A stretch of DNA of 64,000 nt from Maratus speciosus (taxonomy: Eukaryota; Arthropoda; Arachnida; Araneae; Salticidae), in contig OZ010791.1 in NCBI GenBank assembly GCA_963932465.1, positions 622,859,800-622,923,799 on the forward strand, in the 5' to 3' direction. Positions within the stretch are counted from its first letter, which is position 1, and each line of letters starts with the position of its first letter. The position numbers and the translations under genes were made by a program. Shown here piece by piece: positions 22,734-34,604 of the stretch. The notes below the pieces were generated by a model. That model did no database searches. It was given only the letters and a program-made list of their open reading frames with translations, and was not told the DNA's origin.

Positions 22734-23100
22734 AATTCTGAAAAAGCAGAATTCCTGTTTTCTAGTATTGATTACTGCTTCCTCCCAACACAATAAGTAA
22801 TAGAAATTATTCATAGAATTCTGAAGAGACGGCGGTAGTGAGTTCTTTATGAATTCAGTTTGTTTGTCTTTCCGTGCTCTAATTCACGGAAATGTACTTG
22901 GATTGCATTTAACTGGGACATGTAATTAATAGATGTCATTGAGGTTTACCATGGTATGTTATGTATTGAAAATTAGGTGTGTAGCATTACAGGGACACTC
23001 CAGAGGATTTCCTTTCATTAGGGTCAATGGGGGTGAAATCGTTTGCAGTGTATTTTAATGATGTTACACTATTTGAAATACATTAAAATTGATATACATG
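22727..23100 (+). repeat. Repeat X, copy 1, right half
   Basis: Homologous to 49,893-50,226 (same strand): actaaattctgaaaaagcag, gtaatagaaattat, gtgctctaattcacg, ggtgtgtagcattaca, and attttaatgatgttacacta are shared. A weak GTTTGTCTGT tract lies near 22,858-22,870; it is cleaner in copy 2. The copies part at about 23,075, just before element P. Confidence 0.8.
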
Positions 23101-23134
23101 AAGGAAGTTCACCACAAGATGCTTATAATAGAAC

Positions 23135-23424
23135 TAGCAGACCCGCCCGGCGTTGCCCGGGGTTTGTAAATATTAACCTTAAACAAAACACAAGTTTGTA
23201 TGATTTTATATCTTTGGAAATTCTTTTAAGTGAACCTAATTTCGAAGGCCCCATTCCCTTCCGCAGTGTCTAGTGTGTTCCCATCAAACATCTTTCCGAA
23301 CGAACCTGTAATCTAGATCCCCCCAACATATGGCAGCATTTACCGGAAGAGCCCGCACGCGCCGGAGACAATCGAAAACCAAGTTGAGTGAGCCAAACCT
23401 CGTAGGAATCAAACACATAGAATC

Positions 23425-23471
<47 letters not shown>

Positions 23472-26400
23472 ATGTACCCTTAATGTTAGAAAATGTTGGT
23501 AATTAAAGTCTAAGATAAAATTTCATATACAGAAAGTAGCTAAATTATAATCTAAGTTGAAGGAAGCAAATCCCATAAAATTGGGCTCTTAAACCCGAGT
23601 AAATAACGCGCCACCAAGCGGTGGAAGATGTCCCCTCACCTTGTAAATTTCATGAATTACTGTTCGCATTAAAACGATATTTAATAAACGGATGAAATTC
23701 CTTATCTAAAGTAACGCGATTTTTAATTTGCGGCTGTAGTGAGTAGACGTAAGTTGATGCTGAAAAAGGAGAGTAATGTTCGAAAAAGGTGGTAACTGAG
23801 GTATATAGAAAGACCGGGCCCTAAGCGCTATGGTCTTACTGGAATGTAATTGGGTATAAGAAAAATCTTTTAGGGGTTTTAAAGTAGCTGGAAGACGATA
23901 AAACTATTTTAAAGAAAATTGCAATAGAAAAGGATAGTTTTTGAAGGGGCTGCAACCCTAAGAAGGCCCTAAGAAGACGATTAATATTCAAAATTGGTGG
24001 TAGCTGAAGTCTGTATTTGTTTTGTTTTTTTTTTCTTTTTTTTTTTGTTTTTTTTTTTGTCGTTCATGTAGTAGCTGGAGAACCTAAGACGTTATTAGAA
24101 AGAAAAAAAAATTGGTGAATCGGACCATTTTTAAGGGAGTTATAACAGGGGGCCCAATAGAGCCCAACTGACCGTTGAGAGCAGGACCCTAACATGAAAA
24201 CATGTTTAAATGTTTTAGTACGTAGCGTTTTAGATCTTCAATTAGTCAAAATTAATCATAGGGTATGAAATAATCATTAGAATAATATTTTAAATAAATG
24301 CGCAAAAATGGGGTAAATGCTTAAAAAGGGGCCCTAGATCCCAATAAAAATATGGGGGTGTTGGTCTAGGGGGTAGTGTCAAAGACTCAAATTAAAAATT
24401 ATGCAATGAGAAGGTGAGAAAATTAGGGTGTAAAAAATGTATAGCACACAGAAAGTTCAAGGGGCCTCGGATCGGGCCCTAAAGGACCCTAAGGTACCCC
24501 AGGATTTTAACTGGAATATAGAAACTGGATAATAACTAAATGGAAAAATGGTTCCACAAATGAAGATCGGATTAAGAGGGGCAATTTATTAATAATTTAT
24601 GGTGCAAAAGCTTCAAGGGGCCTTGTACCGGGCCCCAAAGGGGAAGGGACTTAAGTGGCATGTAGTTTGGTATAAATACACTTTTTTAGTAGTTTTTAAT
24701 GTAATCGGAGAACGCTAGAACTATGGTAAAGAAAACTGCAAGGAATTTAGATTATTTTGAAAGAAGATACACCAAGGGCCCCAAGAAGACGATTTATATT
24801 TAAAATTGGTGGTAGTTGAAGTCTGAAATAATTTTTTGTCGTTCATTTAATAGCTGGAGAGCTTAAGATGTTCTTCTAAAACAAAAAGATAGTGAATCGG
24901 ACTATTTTTAAGGGAGATATAATAGGAGACCGAAAATGGGCCAACTGATAGATGAGAACAGGGCCCTAACCTGAAAACATGATAAAACGTTTTAGTACTT
25001 GGCATTTTAAATCTTCTATTAGTAAATATTAAGCATAGGGTATGAATTAAACATTAGAATATAATTTGAAAGAAATGTGCAAAAAATTGTGGAAATGCTT
25101 AAAAAAGGGCCCTAGGGCACCAATATAAATATGTGAGTATTGGTCTAAAGAGAAGAGTTCAAGACTCAACTTTAAAATTACGCACTGGAAGGTGAGAAAA
25201 TTACGGTGTGCAAAACTCATGGAACACAAAAAAATTAAGTGGCCCTGGATCGGGCCCTACGGGACACTAGACGGGCCCATGGCCTTAACTGGAATGTAGA
25301 AATGGGAGAATAACTAAATGGAGAAAGTATCCCAAAAATTAAGATCTGATAAAAAATAAGCAATTTATTAACTATTTAGTGAACTAAAACTTCGAGGTGC
25401 CCTGTACCGGGCCCCTTGAAAGGTTGCCAAGGTATTAACTGAAATGCAGAAATGGGGTGGAAACTGAAAGGGGAATTCACCCCAAAAACGAAGAAGATCG
25501 GATAGAAAAGAGGCATGCTATTAACAGTTTAGTGCACTAAAACTTCAAGGGGCCCTATACCGGCCCCTTGCAAGGGTGCCAGGGTCTTAACTGAAATGCA
25601 GAAATGGGGCCCGAAACTGAAATGAGAATTCACCCCAAAAACGAAGAAGATCGGATAGAAAAGAGGCATTTAGTGCACTAAAACTTCAAGGGGCCCTATA
25701 CCGGCCCCTTGCAAGGGTGCCAGGGTCTTAACTGAAATGTAGAAATGGGGCCCGAAACTGAAATGAGAATTCACCCCAAAAACGACGAAGATCGGATAAA
25801 AAAGATGCATGTTATTAACAATTTAGTGCACTAAAACTTTAAGGGGCCATGTACCGGCCCCTTGCAAGGGTACCAGGGTCTTAACTGAAATGTAGAAATG
25901 GGGCAGAAACTGAAAGGAGAATTCACCCCAAAAACGAAGAAGATCGGATAGAAAAGAGGCATGTTGTTAACAATTTAGTGCACTAAAACTTCAAGGGGCC
26001 CTGTACCGGGCCCCTTGCAAGGGTGCCAGGGTCTTAACTGAAATGTAGTAATAAGGCCCGAAACTGAAAGGAGAATTCACCCCAAAAACGACGAAGATCG
26101 GATAAAAAAGATGCATGTTATTAACAATTTAGTGCACTAAAACTTTAAGGGGCCATGTACCGGCCCCTTGCAAGGGTACCAGGGTCTTAACTGAAATGTA
26201 GTAATGGGGCCCGAAACTGAAAGGAGAATTCACCCCAAAAACGAAGAAGATCGGATAGAAAAGAGGCATGTTATTAACAATTTAGTGCACTAAAACTTCA
26301 AGGGGCCCTGTACCGGACCCCTTGCAAAGGTGCCAGGGTCTTAACTGAAATGTAGTAATGGGACCCGAAACTGAAATGAGAATTCACCCCAAAAACGACG

Positions 26401-26620
26401 AAGATCGGATAGAAAATAGGCATGTTATTAACAATTTAGTGCATAAAAACTTAAAGGGGCCCAGGGGCTCCGGCCCTTAAGAAATTAAAAATCTGAGCCT
26501 CAGGTGGATTAGGACCTGTCTTGGACTAATCATTCCTGAATTTTCAGTCTTCTACGTGCCGTAGATTTCGCTAGCCATCGCACACAGACACACACACAGA
26601 GCGATTTGTTATTTTATTAG
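23135..26620 (+). mobile_element. Element P, copy 1 (long non-coding repeat with internal arrays)
   Basis: Starts actagcagacccgcccggcg, a head motif found also at 50,232 and, in weaker form, at 26,628 (element W). It carries a 43-base A run (23,427-23,469), two diverged copies of an ~800-bp block (about 23,985 and 24,795), and then an array of 152-bp units. It ends in a CA-rich stretch and ttattttattag. Family is unknown to me; similar heads are widespread in arthropod repeats (recollection). There is no transposase- or RT-like frame, so it is non-autonomous or decayed. Confidence 0.65.
25385..26470 (+). repeat. 152-bp tandem array at the end of element P
   Basis: Seven to eight units starting near 25,391, 25,543, 25,686, 25,838, 25,990, 26,142, 26,297 and 26,450, each with cttcaaggggccct, ccccttgcaagggtgccagg, gtcttaactgaaatg, gaattcaccccaaaaacga and gatcggatagaaaa. 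Units are very similar, so expansion is recent. Two unit types alternate in places (cgaagaagatcggatagaaa versus cgacgaagatcggataaaaa), hinting at a two-unit periodicity around 25,690-26,400. Confidence 0.85.
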
Positions 26621-27287
26621 TACTAGTTGAGTGGCAACCCGTTGTGTTGCTTTTAAATTGCATGAGATCATTCGATCCTTTTGCGAAAAATGAAATCTAT
26701 ATTTATTGTAAATTTAGAAAGCAATTAAAGTATTAAGTTTTATTAAATACAATATTTCAAATAATAAGTTATATTTACACTTTAAGTCAAAAGTTTTCCG
26801 AATAAAAATGCACATATTCCATACCTTTATTTGCCTAAAGATTTTCGCTCTTCCAAGATTTTGCTTCGAATTTCGGAGTTGATAGAAATGTTGTCATTCG
26901 GGTCAACTTATACAAAAATGAATTTGTTTTGACGAATTTATTCAGAACATTTTATATTTATGAATTAAAATAAATATTTAGAGAAAAAAAAATTCTCGCT
27001 AAAACATTTCGTTTTTAATGTCCGCTTCTGAAATGTTTTAATAGCCATCTTAAGGCAATAGCTGAAAATCTACTTTTCAACTTAAAATTAAATCAAAATA
27101 ATGATGTTCGATTACGATGTTTTTTCTTTTGACGTCAACAGAATTTATCTCAATGTTCCAGTCGATAGTCGAATTTTTGTTATTAACCTAAACGGATTCC
27201 TGAAGCTTGAATATGTGAACATGAAAAAAACACACACACACTATAATAGACACAGATAAATAACGCCTGCATTCAACTGTTAACGGT

Positions 27288-27434
27288 ATATATGAATATT
27301 AAACAGACGTACAACAATAAATACAATAAACCCAACTGGAGTGAAAAATTAGTCAGAGCAAGGAGTCGAACCCGAGACCACAGCACTCCAAGATGTCGCT
27401 CTAACCACTGAGCTACTCCGGCCGATACTTGAGT
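27288..27434 (-). mobile_element. tRNA-derived SINE, minus strand
   Basis: Read on the minus strand: GGAGTAGCTCAGTGGTTAGA (box A region) and a box B with GGGTTCGACTCC, then cactccagttgggtttattg and a tail ending in aatattcatatata. The acceptor stem does not close as a tRNA would, so this is a SINE head and not a functional tRNA gene. The partner at 27,556-27,690 is in the opposite orientation, head to head. Confidence 0.85.
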
Positions 27435-27555
27435 CGTTGTCCGGTCGTATAGGGTCGTATGTCCGGTCATCGTTGTTCGGTCATCCAAGGCTGTCGTATA
27501 GATGGCTGATGACTTCCCCAACATGGCTTATTAGTGAAAAATTGCAGACTCAGGT

Positions 27556-27690
27556 ATCGGCTTGAGTAGCTCAGTGGTTAGAGCGACAGCCTAGAATACT
27601 GTGGTTCCGGATTCGATTCCAAGCTCTGGATAATTTTTCACTCCAGTTGGGTTTATTGTATTTATTCTTGTATGTCTGTTTAATATTTAT
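27556..27690 (+). mobile_element. tRNA-derived SINE, plus strand
   Basis: TGAGTAGCTCAGTGGTTAGA (box A region) and ATTCGATTCC (box B, one base off consensus), then the same body and tail as its inverted partner. A 12-13 base direct repeat (atatgtgaacat) lies at 27,211-27,222 and 27,691-27,702. It fits the target duplication of this SINE, with the minus-strand SINE inserted later near its 5' end, or of the pair as one unit. Confidence 0.85.
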
Positions 27691-29249
27691 ATATGTGAAC
27701 ATAAGTTTGTATTTCATGAAGTTTTCTTGAAAAATACTGTTCAATCATATTATTATTTTCCCTATTTATTCAAATAAACGTTAATTTCAATTTAAAAATA
27801 TTGTCAAACAATGATATCTAATAACCCTTGTCATTTTCTGTTTTCTCTTTTTTTTTTATATTAATTAATTTAAAAGGAGGAATTTAATTTCCATCATTAC
27901 ATAAATGTCATTAAATATATATATATATCGAAAGCTAATCAAATTTTAAAATTATACAACAAATTTTGACATCCTTGCACCCATGTGGATAACTCGCGTC
28001 AATTTGATTACCAAACATTCCATATTCTAGGAGATACAGCTGCGAAATACAAACGGACATTCACTTTTTAATATAATAGATTGATGAAGTTTTAATTTCA
28101 CTATGAAATATTAGTCAGGGACAAATGCTGAACTATTTATATTGTTTTACGTGCAAATGGTTTATTTCGTAATGGAGCCTGCACGCTATGGGGATAGATT
28201 AAAAAACGTTATGCTTGAAAATTATTTAAAAAGCCATGATAAATAAATCAATTAAAGTTTTCAAGCAAATTGCATTTGATAGTAGATTTTTTCCCCATAC
28301 AACGGTGTAAAAATTAAAAATGTGTGATGTTTAGAAGTTAAAAAAATTGCAGTAGAAAAAATTGCAAAACCGAAATTTAAATATCAAGCATCGCCATTCT
28401 CAAAATGACTTCAGCGTTACGTACGGACAAAATTTCCTTTATAAAATAAGATAGATTTTCAAACGTGAAGTCCCCTTTGTCAGCTACAACTTTGCATGTG
28501 TAAATTTATTCTTTTGGCTTGAGATTCTAATTTCAGTACCGCTCACTACAAATTCTAGAAACTGATGTCTTTTAGATGTATTCGTGGTAAAATATATAGT
28601 TTTATCTAAGAAAAAGATTGTTTTCTTTTAAATATGGCGCTTACAGAAGCATTATGCCAAGTGTCGCAAATTCGATATCAGCCGAAAGAAAATATATTCA
28701 AATGTTACATACCTTTATGAGAGAAAATGCATGTTTTTTAAAGCGTGACGTCATTTTCTGTTGAGACTTAAGGTTATTTTTAATTGTAATTATGAAATGT
28801 CATCAATAAGGATAAATAAACCCCAACATTTCTTTTTTTCTACAATAGTGGAAATAATACGATTGCTACTATTTTTATGAAAATTCAAAAAAACTTTTCA
28901 AATTAAATTTAAAATATAAAAGTGGGAATATTTAGAAAAATAGCTAGTCCGAGTTCATCTACAAATGAACAGCTTTCATTTAAAAAAAATAATTACCATA
29001 ATTGGATCAGTAGAAAGTTCAGGAAAGATGTCTAAAAAAGCTGTCATTTGTTTTCAATAAATAGATTATTTTTTCCGTTTTACTTTAACAGTTGCCTAGC
29101 AACTCTTTTTCATACAAATTGCATTTAAAAGCCTATATTTTTCCCAATTCGGCTCTAAAAATTTAAATTGTTCGATTACATATATGTTAAATTCGTGCTT
29201 TTTTATATATTATTCTTTTACTTATTGTTTGACGAAGCTTTAATTTCAT

Positions 29250-29865
29250 TGTAGATAATTAGCCGTAGATAAATTCTGAACTCTTTTTCAATTCCTACTA
29301 TTAGCTCACACTCTCCCTATATTTATTTATATATTTATATATTTATCTTACAAATTTTCAATCGTTAATAAAATACTCATTATTCATCCTATCAGGTTGA
29401 AATAAATTTTTTTAAACTTGTACTGGATGACAATTGATGTTAATAAAGTTTTTTCAAATATTAATTAATTAATTAAATTTTAATTAATTAATTTTAGTTT
29501 TGCATGGGAAACAAAATGGCCGCCATTGGTTATTGAATTTCAATGAAAGTATTTTCAATAAGGGTTACCGTAGGGTGGGACCTGCTCTGTCGCCAAATAC
29601 CGCCACGTTTGTCGCCATCTTGGCGATATATCGCCCAATTTGGCGGCCAAAATGAGTCGCCAAAAGTGACGCCAACTTGGCGATATCTGTAATATTTCGC
29701 CAAATTCCCATAGAGTTCCATTGTAAACCTACTTGCTTATAGAAAATCAACAAATTGAGATATTTTAATGCAACAAAAACTCATATTAGCTTAATTATAT
29801 TAAATTTTTCTTTGATGGCCTAAGTAGGAATTGACTTTAAAAACAAAATTTTTATATTACTTGTT
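29250..29865 (+). repeat. GCCA-rich interspersed repeat, copy 1
   Basis: Nearly the same as 37,813-38,410 (same strand) from caattcctactattagctca to tttatattacttgttt. The core is dense in TTGGCGA/TCGCCAA motifs in both orientations. The overlapping short minus-strand frames seen in both copies are mutually out of frame and unlikely to be coding. Confidence 0.8.
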
Positions 29866-30559
29866 TATTAATATTTCGTAATGGAGCCCGCCGGTGCGCG
29901 ATCAAGATAAATTTAAAAAATCACGCTTGAAAATTATTTTATAAACCATAATAAATCAGTCCATTAAGATACCGTTTTGACACAAATTGCATTTAAAAGT
30001 AGATTTTTTTCCCTATACGACAGTGCAAAAAATTATAATGTGCGATGTTCAGAAGATTAAAAAATTGCAGAAAGGAAAAATTGGAAAACCGAAATTTCAT
30101 CGTGAAGCGTTGCTATTTGCAAAATGATATCAGCGTTACTCACAGATTATTGTCCTTTGTAATTTAAATGGAGTACTTCTGTTGCCACAATTACAAAATT
30201 GATACAAAGAACTATAAAAAAAATAACATCTCAAAAATAAATTGAGATACATATTTCAAAGAAATTGCATGTAAAAGTACATTTTTTTCCTCATACGATG
30301 GTATAAAAACTGAAAATCTGTGATGTATAGAAGTTTAAAAATTTTCAGTAGCGAAAATTGCACAACGAAAATTCATTTCAAATTTGAAAGTGTTGCCATT
30401 CGCAGAATGACGTATGCGTTACGCACAGATATGTTTGTCCTTTATAATATAGATAGATAGGGTGCTCATAACATTTATCTTTCATTCACAGTAACAGACA
30501 AAAGATTTCAGTTACAGTACTGAATTTGAGCAATCATTGCTGGAAGTGCGTTTTCAATA

Positions 30560-31937
30560 CTAGTATGCGTTTTTACTTTCTTCTACCTTTACAAGAAGAA
30601 AGTATTGGATTCATGAAAATTTTCGAATTCCGGTTTTCGACGGATTTAGACGTTTTAGGGGTCAGAGATTCCAAAAAACATGTTTTTACAAAATGTCTGT
30701 CTCTGACTCTGTGAGTCTGTCTGTCTGTCTGTCTGTCTGTCTGTGTGTATGTGACACAAATTTTGTGGGCGCTCTATCTCAAGAACTAACGCACGGAATT
30801 TAATAAAAATTTATATTCAGTGAGTCCCTAATACAAATTGATGCTGATTAGTTTTTGGTGTAAATCGCTCAACAGGTGGCGCTGCTATGCTGCATTTTTC
30901 ACGATTTTTGCAATAGCTCTATCTCACGAACTAATGCACGGATTTTGATCAAACTTCAGATTTAGTTAGTCCTTTATATGAATTGATGCTGATTACGTTT
31001 TGGTGTAAATCGCTCAACAGGTGGCGCTGCTATACTGTATTTTTTAAAATTTCCACAATAGCTCTATCTCAACAACTAATGCTTGGAAAATCAACAAACT
31101 TCAGATTCAAGTATACTTTGATATAAATTAGTGCTGTTTGTGTTTTGGTGCAAATCGCTCAACACGTGGCGCTGCTATACTGCACTTTTCAGAATTTCCA
31201 TTATAGCTGTATCTCAAGAACTAATGCAACAATTTTCACCAAACTTCAGAATCAGTTTATCCTTGATATGAATTGACATTTTGTACATTTTGGTGTAAAT
31301 CGCTCAACAGGTGGCGCTGCTATACAGCATTTTTCCCGATTTCTGCAATAGCTCTAACTCAAGAACTAATGGACACATTTTCATCAAACTTCAGATTCAG
31401 TTACTCTTTGATATGAAATGATGCTGACTACGTGTTGGTGAATATCGTCCAATAGGTGGCGCTGCTGTGCTGCATTTTTCTCTATTTCTTCAATAGCTCT
31501 ATCTCAAGAACTAATGCACGAATTTTCATCAAACTTCAGATTCAAGTACACCTTGATAAATGTTGATGCTGATTATGTGGTTGTCTAAATCGCTCAACAG
31601 GTGGCGCTGTTATGCTGCATTTGTCATCATTTGCGCAATAACTCTATCTCAAGAACTAATGCACGGATTTTCCCCAAACTTCATATTCAGTTAGACATTG
31701 ACATACGTTGATGATAATTAGCTTCTGTTGTAAATCACCCAATAGGTGGCGCTGCTATGCTGCATTTTGATGGATTTATACGATTTTAGGGACACTAATA
31801 TCTCAAGAACTAATGCACGGAATTTCATCTTTTAAGAATCCTCATGATGAGCATAGATTCACTGTGATAATGAATTTTGAAGTATTAAAAGTATGATATA
31901 GAAGAAAGTTTTGTGATGACCACAACATACTAGTTTA
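30560..31937 (+). mobile_element. Element Q, copy 1: TIRs around a 145-bp tandem array
   Basis: Left end TAGTATGCGTTTTTACTTTC, right end the inverse type ...GAAGAAAGTTTTGTGATG...CATACTAG. A (GTCT)n tract lies at 30,717-30,745. Then seven units of 144-146 bp, marked by caggtggcgctgctat at about 30,874, 31,019, 31,164, 31,309, 31,454, 31,600 and 31,744, each with atctcaagaactaatgcacg. No open frame. A second copy at 43,827-44,961 has split the reverse transcriptase gene, which shows the element moves. Confidence 0.85.
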
Positions 31938-32066
31938 AATTTAACTTACTTTTTTTTATATATTACTCGATGTGTATAAATTGTATATATAATATCTCTC
32001 ACATGCATGAAAAGTGACTCATCTCGCAAAAATTCATTTTTCGCTTTATTCCACTAATAGGTCTTG

Positions 32067-32238
32067 CTATACTCCCTCTAGGAAAATTTTGCTTTTAAAG
32101 GTCAAACGTCCTCTTTTAATTATCATTTCGTTACCATAGTTACTAACCTAAGATAAGGACCGAGAAGTGGCTACCGAAGGGATAATGAAAAGAGGATGTT
32201 TGTCCTTGATAAGACCATTTTTCCTATAGAGAGTATAC
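32067..32238. mobile_element. Foldback MITE, ~172 bp
   Basis: Left arm TATACTCCCTCTAGGAAAAT and onward to about 32,133 pairs with the right arm that ends at TATAGAGAGTATA near 32,238. Inner segments GGTCAAACGTCCTCTTTT and its inverse AAAAGAGGATGTTTGTCC also pair. Arms of about 70 bp with several mismatches and a loop of about 30 bp. No coding. Confidence 0.75.
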
Positions 32239-32743
32239 ACAAAAAGTTTCATAGGTGGTTCACTATGCAAAAAATCACTTTATTACGCTATATGTCCATT
32301 TGCATCCAAAGAAAACAGCTGGTTTGTGTGGGGAGGTAAACTTAACCAACCGTCCAAACCTCATCCTACGCCTTCATTTATGTTTTTGTGCACGTTTTCA
32401 TTCATGGATACAAGTGCTAAATTGTGCACTTGTGGAGCTAAGTGCTGCAATTCCATGTTACAGTAAAATCATGCAAAAAAAGATTCAGATAATTTTCCGA
32501 CTGCATATGTTAATTGCTGAAAGTGGGTTTTTATACGTTTTCCAAATTGTTCACTTGGACATCATCTTTCATCTTTTTACTCAATGAAGTTTTGTTACAT
32601 TCTTTTGAAAGTGTTGCATAATCTATGTTTGATGCATGATTTTTCTTTCTCATCGATCTCGTACTAAACAAAATGAATGACCAACATTTTGAACTTTAGA
32701 GTAGGGTAAGATTAACACCAGAAGGTGTATTTATCTAAATATA

Positions 32744-33060
32744 CAGGGTGTCCATAAAAGAATGCCCCAGTTTCAGTCGTATATTATAACAGTTTAATTT
32801 AGAGTATTTACGACAAATCATACATCCAATGGAAGGCAGACTGACTAGTTTTTCGTGCAAATGTCCATTAGGTACACCTTTAGTAATACGGCACACATCC
32901 CACTTAAAGTCCAATGCTTCCCACACTTCAATTAACGAGTCTGGAATAATGGAAGCAACAGCCTCTTCAATTTTGTATCTCAACTCTGGCGAATCATTCG
33001 GTAGAGGCGGAACGTACACACGATCTTTAATAAAGCCCCGAAGGAAAAAATCGCACGGCC
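32744..33060 (-). pseudogene. Mariner-like transposase, C-terminal remnant
   Basis: CAGGGTGTCCATAAAAG after TA at 32,742-32,743 is a mariner-type terminal repeat. On the minus strand a frame from about 33,060 to 32,735 encodes GPCDFFLRGFIKDRVYVPPL and later DVCRITKG, the C-terminal block with the last catalytic aspartate region (P-x-D-F-F-L-x-G) of a mariner-superfamily transposase common in arthropods. The catalytic core upstream and the DNA-binding domain are missing, so it is inactive. Confidence 0.85.
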
Positions 33061-33482
33061 CTAACGACTATTAAATCTTCAGCCCAGCAAAAAAGGCATT
33101 ACACTCAAGTCTAGGGTCGGAAGAATTAAATTTGTGGATATTTTAAACGACTTTCATTGCATTCTCCAAGAACTTACAAGGAAGGTCTCCATACGGGCAT
33201 ATTCAGAAAAATCTGAAAAAATTACAGAGTGCTCTTCCCATGTGGATATATATGTTTAAAAAAAATTTGGCGGAACGTCGATAGAACGTTCGTAAAAAAA
33301 TAATGAAAATTTCGTTTAATTGGCAATTTATCATCGGTTGGCGATGAAATGAAATTCCGAAAAATACTTTTTTATGTCGAATACTCTTTAAGATAAAAAT
33401 GCTTCATATTGAAATTGTTTAAATTAATTTAATGTAAATAACTTTAGTTTTGTCAGTTTTAATTTGATTTAACTATAGTTTT

Positions 33483-33483
<1 letters not shown>
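33061..33483. other. AT-rich DNA, no gene seen
   Basis: No frames, terminal repeats or tandem units recognised between the mariner remnant and the (TA)n run. Confidence 0.4.
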
Positions 33484-33521
<38 letters not shown>

Positions 33522-34035
33522 CCATTAATTAAACATTACTGACCACCAACAAAAATTGTGATAGTATGAATGAATTGATAACAATACAATTTACCCAAAC
33601 ACACTGAATGGATACCAAAAACATAATATACAAGCTGCTGTGTATAAAATAAAGTCCCTTGTACTATATAATAAGAATTAATATGGAAAAAAAAAGAAGA
33701 ATATGGATTTCGATAAAAATAATTGAAAAGCTTATATATTGAATTACGTTATCAAGAGTACAGAATTAATTAGTAATTATATAAGCAAATTAGTCGTTTT
33801 CTGTGAGAAAAAAAGCTAAAAGCTGAAAAAAAATTTTCTCCTGTACTCTAACAACTAAAATAACCAAGAGAATAGTTTCAAGATGAAAACAGAATAATAT
33901 TAAATGCTATGAAATGAAAAAAGCAATACAACCTTTTAAATATTTAATTTATAGCAAGGCAAAATAGTAATATTATGCAACATACCTAATAAAATACCAG
34001 TTTTTTTTTATCCGTATACACTCCTGCACATGGTA
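33484..34035 (-). mobile_element. Element Y, copy 2 (minus strand, lacks Z)
   Basis: A (TA)n run at 33,484-33,522 is followed by the reverse complement of 22,692-22,616 and then of 20,738-20,313. Junction equivalent to the Z insertion is near 33,600. Together with copy 1 this shows that the 1.9-kb Z segment is a secondary insertion. Divergence between the copies is clear but landmarks are collinear. Confidence 0.75.
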
Positions 34036-34604
34036 TCCAAAAGCTCGATAAGTTTAAGGTAATTTTTACAGTTAAGTTAACACAGATTTTAAAACCTAAT
34101 GAATACAGTTAATCTATTATGAAATACCGCGATAAATGCAATTAAAATAATATAAATAGAAAATAATTACATAATAAGTAAAATACCTATTAACACTTTT
34201 AAATTTTTTATATTGCTTAACTAAAGTAAAAAAATCCCTGCCGGCCCGGTCCACAGGCAGAGGTAGATTTCGAAGTCAAATATACTAATTTCACAAACAA
34301 AAACTAAATCATGATTAGAGATAAATCCACTTTAACAATTTTATCTGGCCGCTTTTGACGAGTTTTTGTTTCATTTTTATATAATAGCTGGTTTTATCAG
34401 AATCATGTTAGGGCGGTATTAAAAAAAAATACTTTTCCATGCTCAACAACTCGAAATTTTCTGGCATAATTCTAGATTCATTTTTAATTTAAAAAAAAAA
34501 AAATATGAAACTTGCTGACGTGATTTTTGAAGAGATTTATAAGCGACCTGTGTTTTTATTTTTTGTTCAATTAATTAAAACTTGATATATAAACAATTAT
34601 TTTC
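34036..34604. other. AT-rich DNA, no gene seen
   Basis: One short GC-rich patch near 34,238-34,262 (ccggcccggtcc); otherwise AT-rich without recognised structure. Confidence 0.4.

Larger units (their letters stand above)
26622..30455 (+). mobile_element. Element W (non-coding, three diverged internal repeats)
   Basis: Begins tagttgagtggcaacccgtt directly at the end of P and ends cctttataatatagatagat. Three diverged copies of a ~250-bp block are recognisable at about 28,160-28,440, 29,880-30,160 and 30,235-30,455, each with aaattgcattt, agtagattttttcc, gcgttacg and tcctttataa. It has been invaded by the SINE pair at 27,211-27,703 and by the GCCA repeat at 29,250-29,865. No coding region found. 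Confidence 0.55.

Noticed and set aside
27273..27524. Minus-strand frame reading VAQWLERH...
   Set aside because: This is a translation of the tRNA-like head of the SINE, a known source of spurious protein predictions.
27560..27640. Functional tRNA gene
   Set aside because: The D arm is good and the B box close, but the acceptor ends do not pair and the body and tail repeat in the inverted partner; SINE head.
29530..29753. Overlapping minus-strand frames in the GCCA repeat
   Set aside because: Same DNA read in two frames and shared with the other repeat copy at 38,104; no motif.
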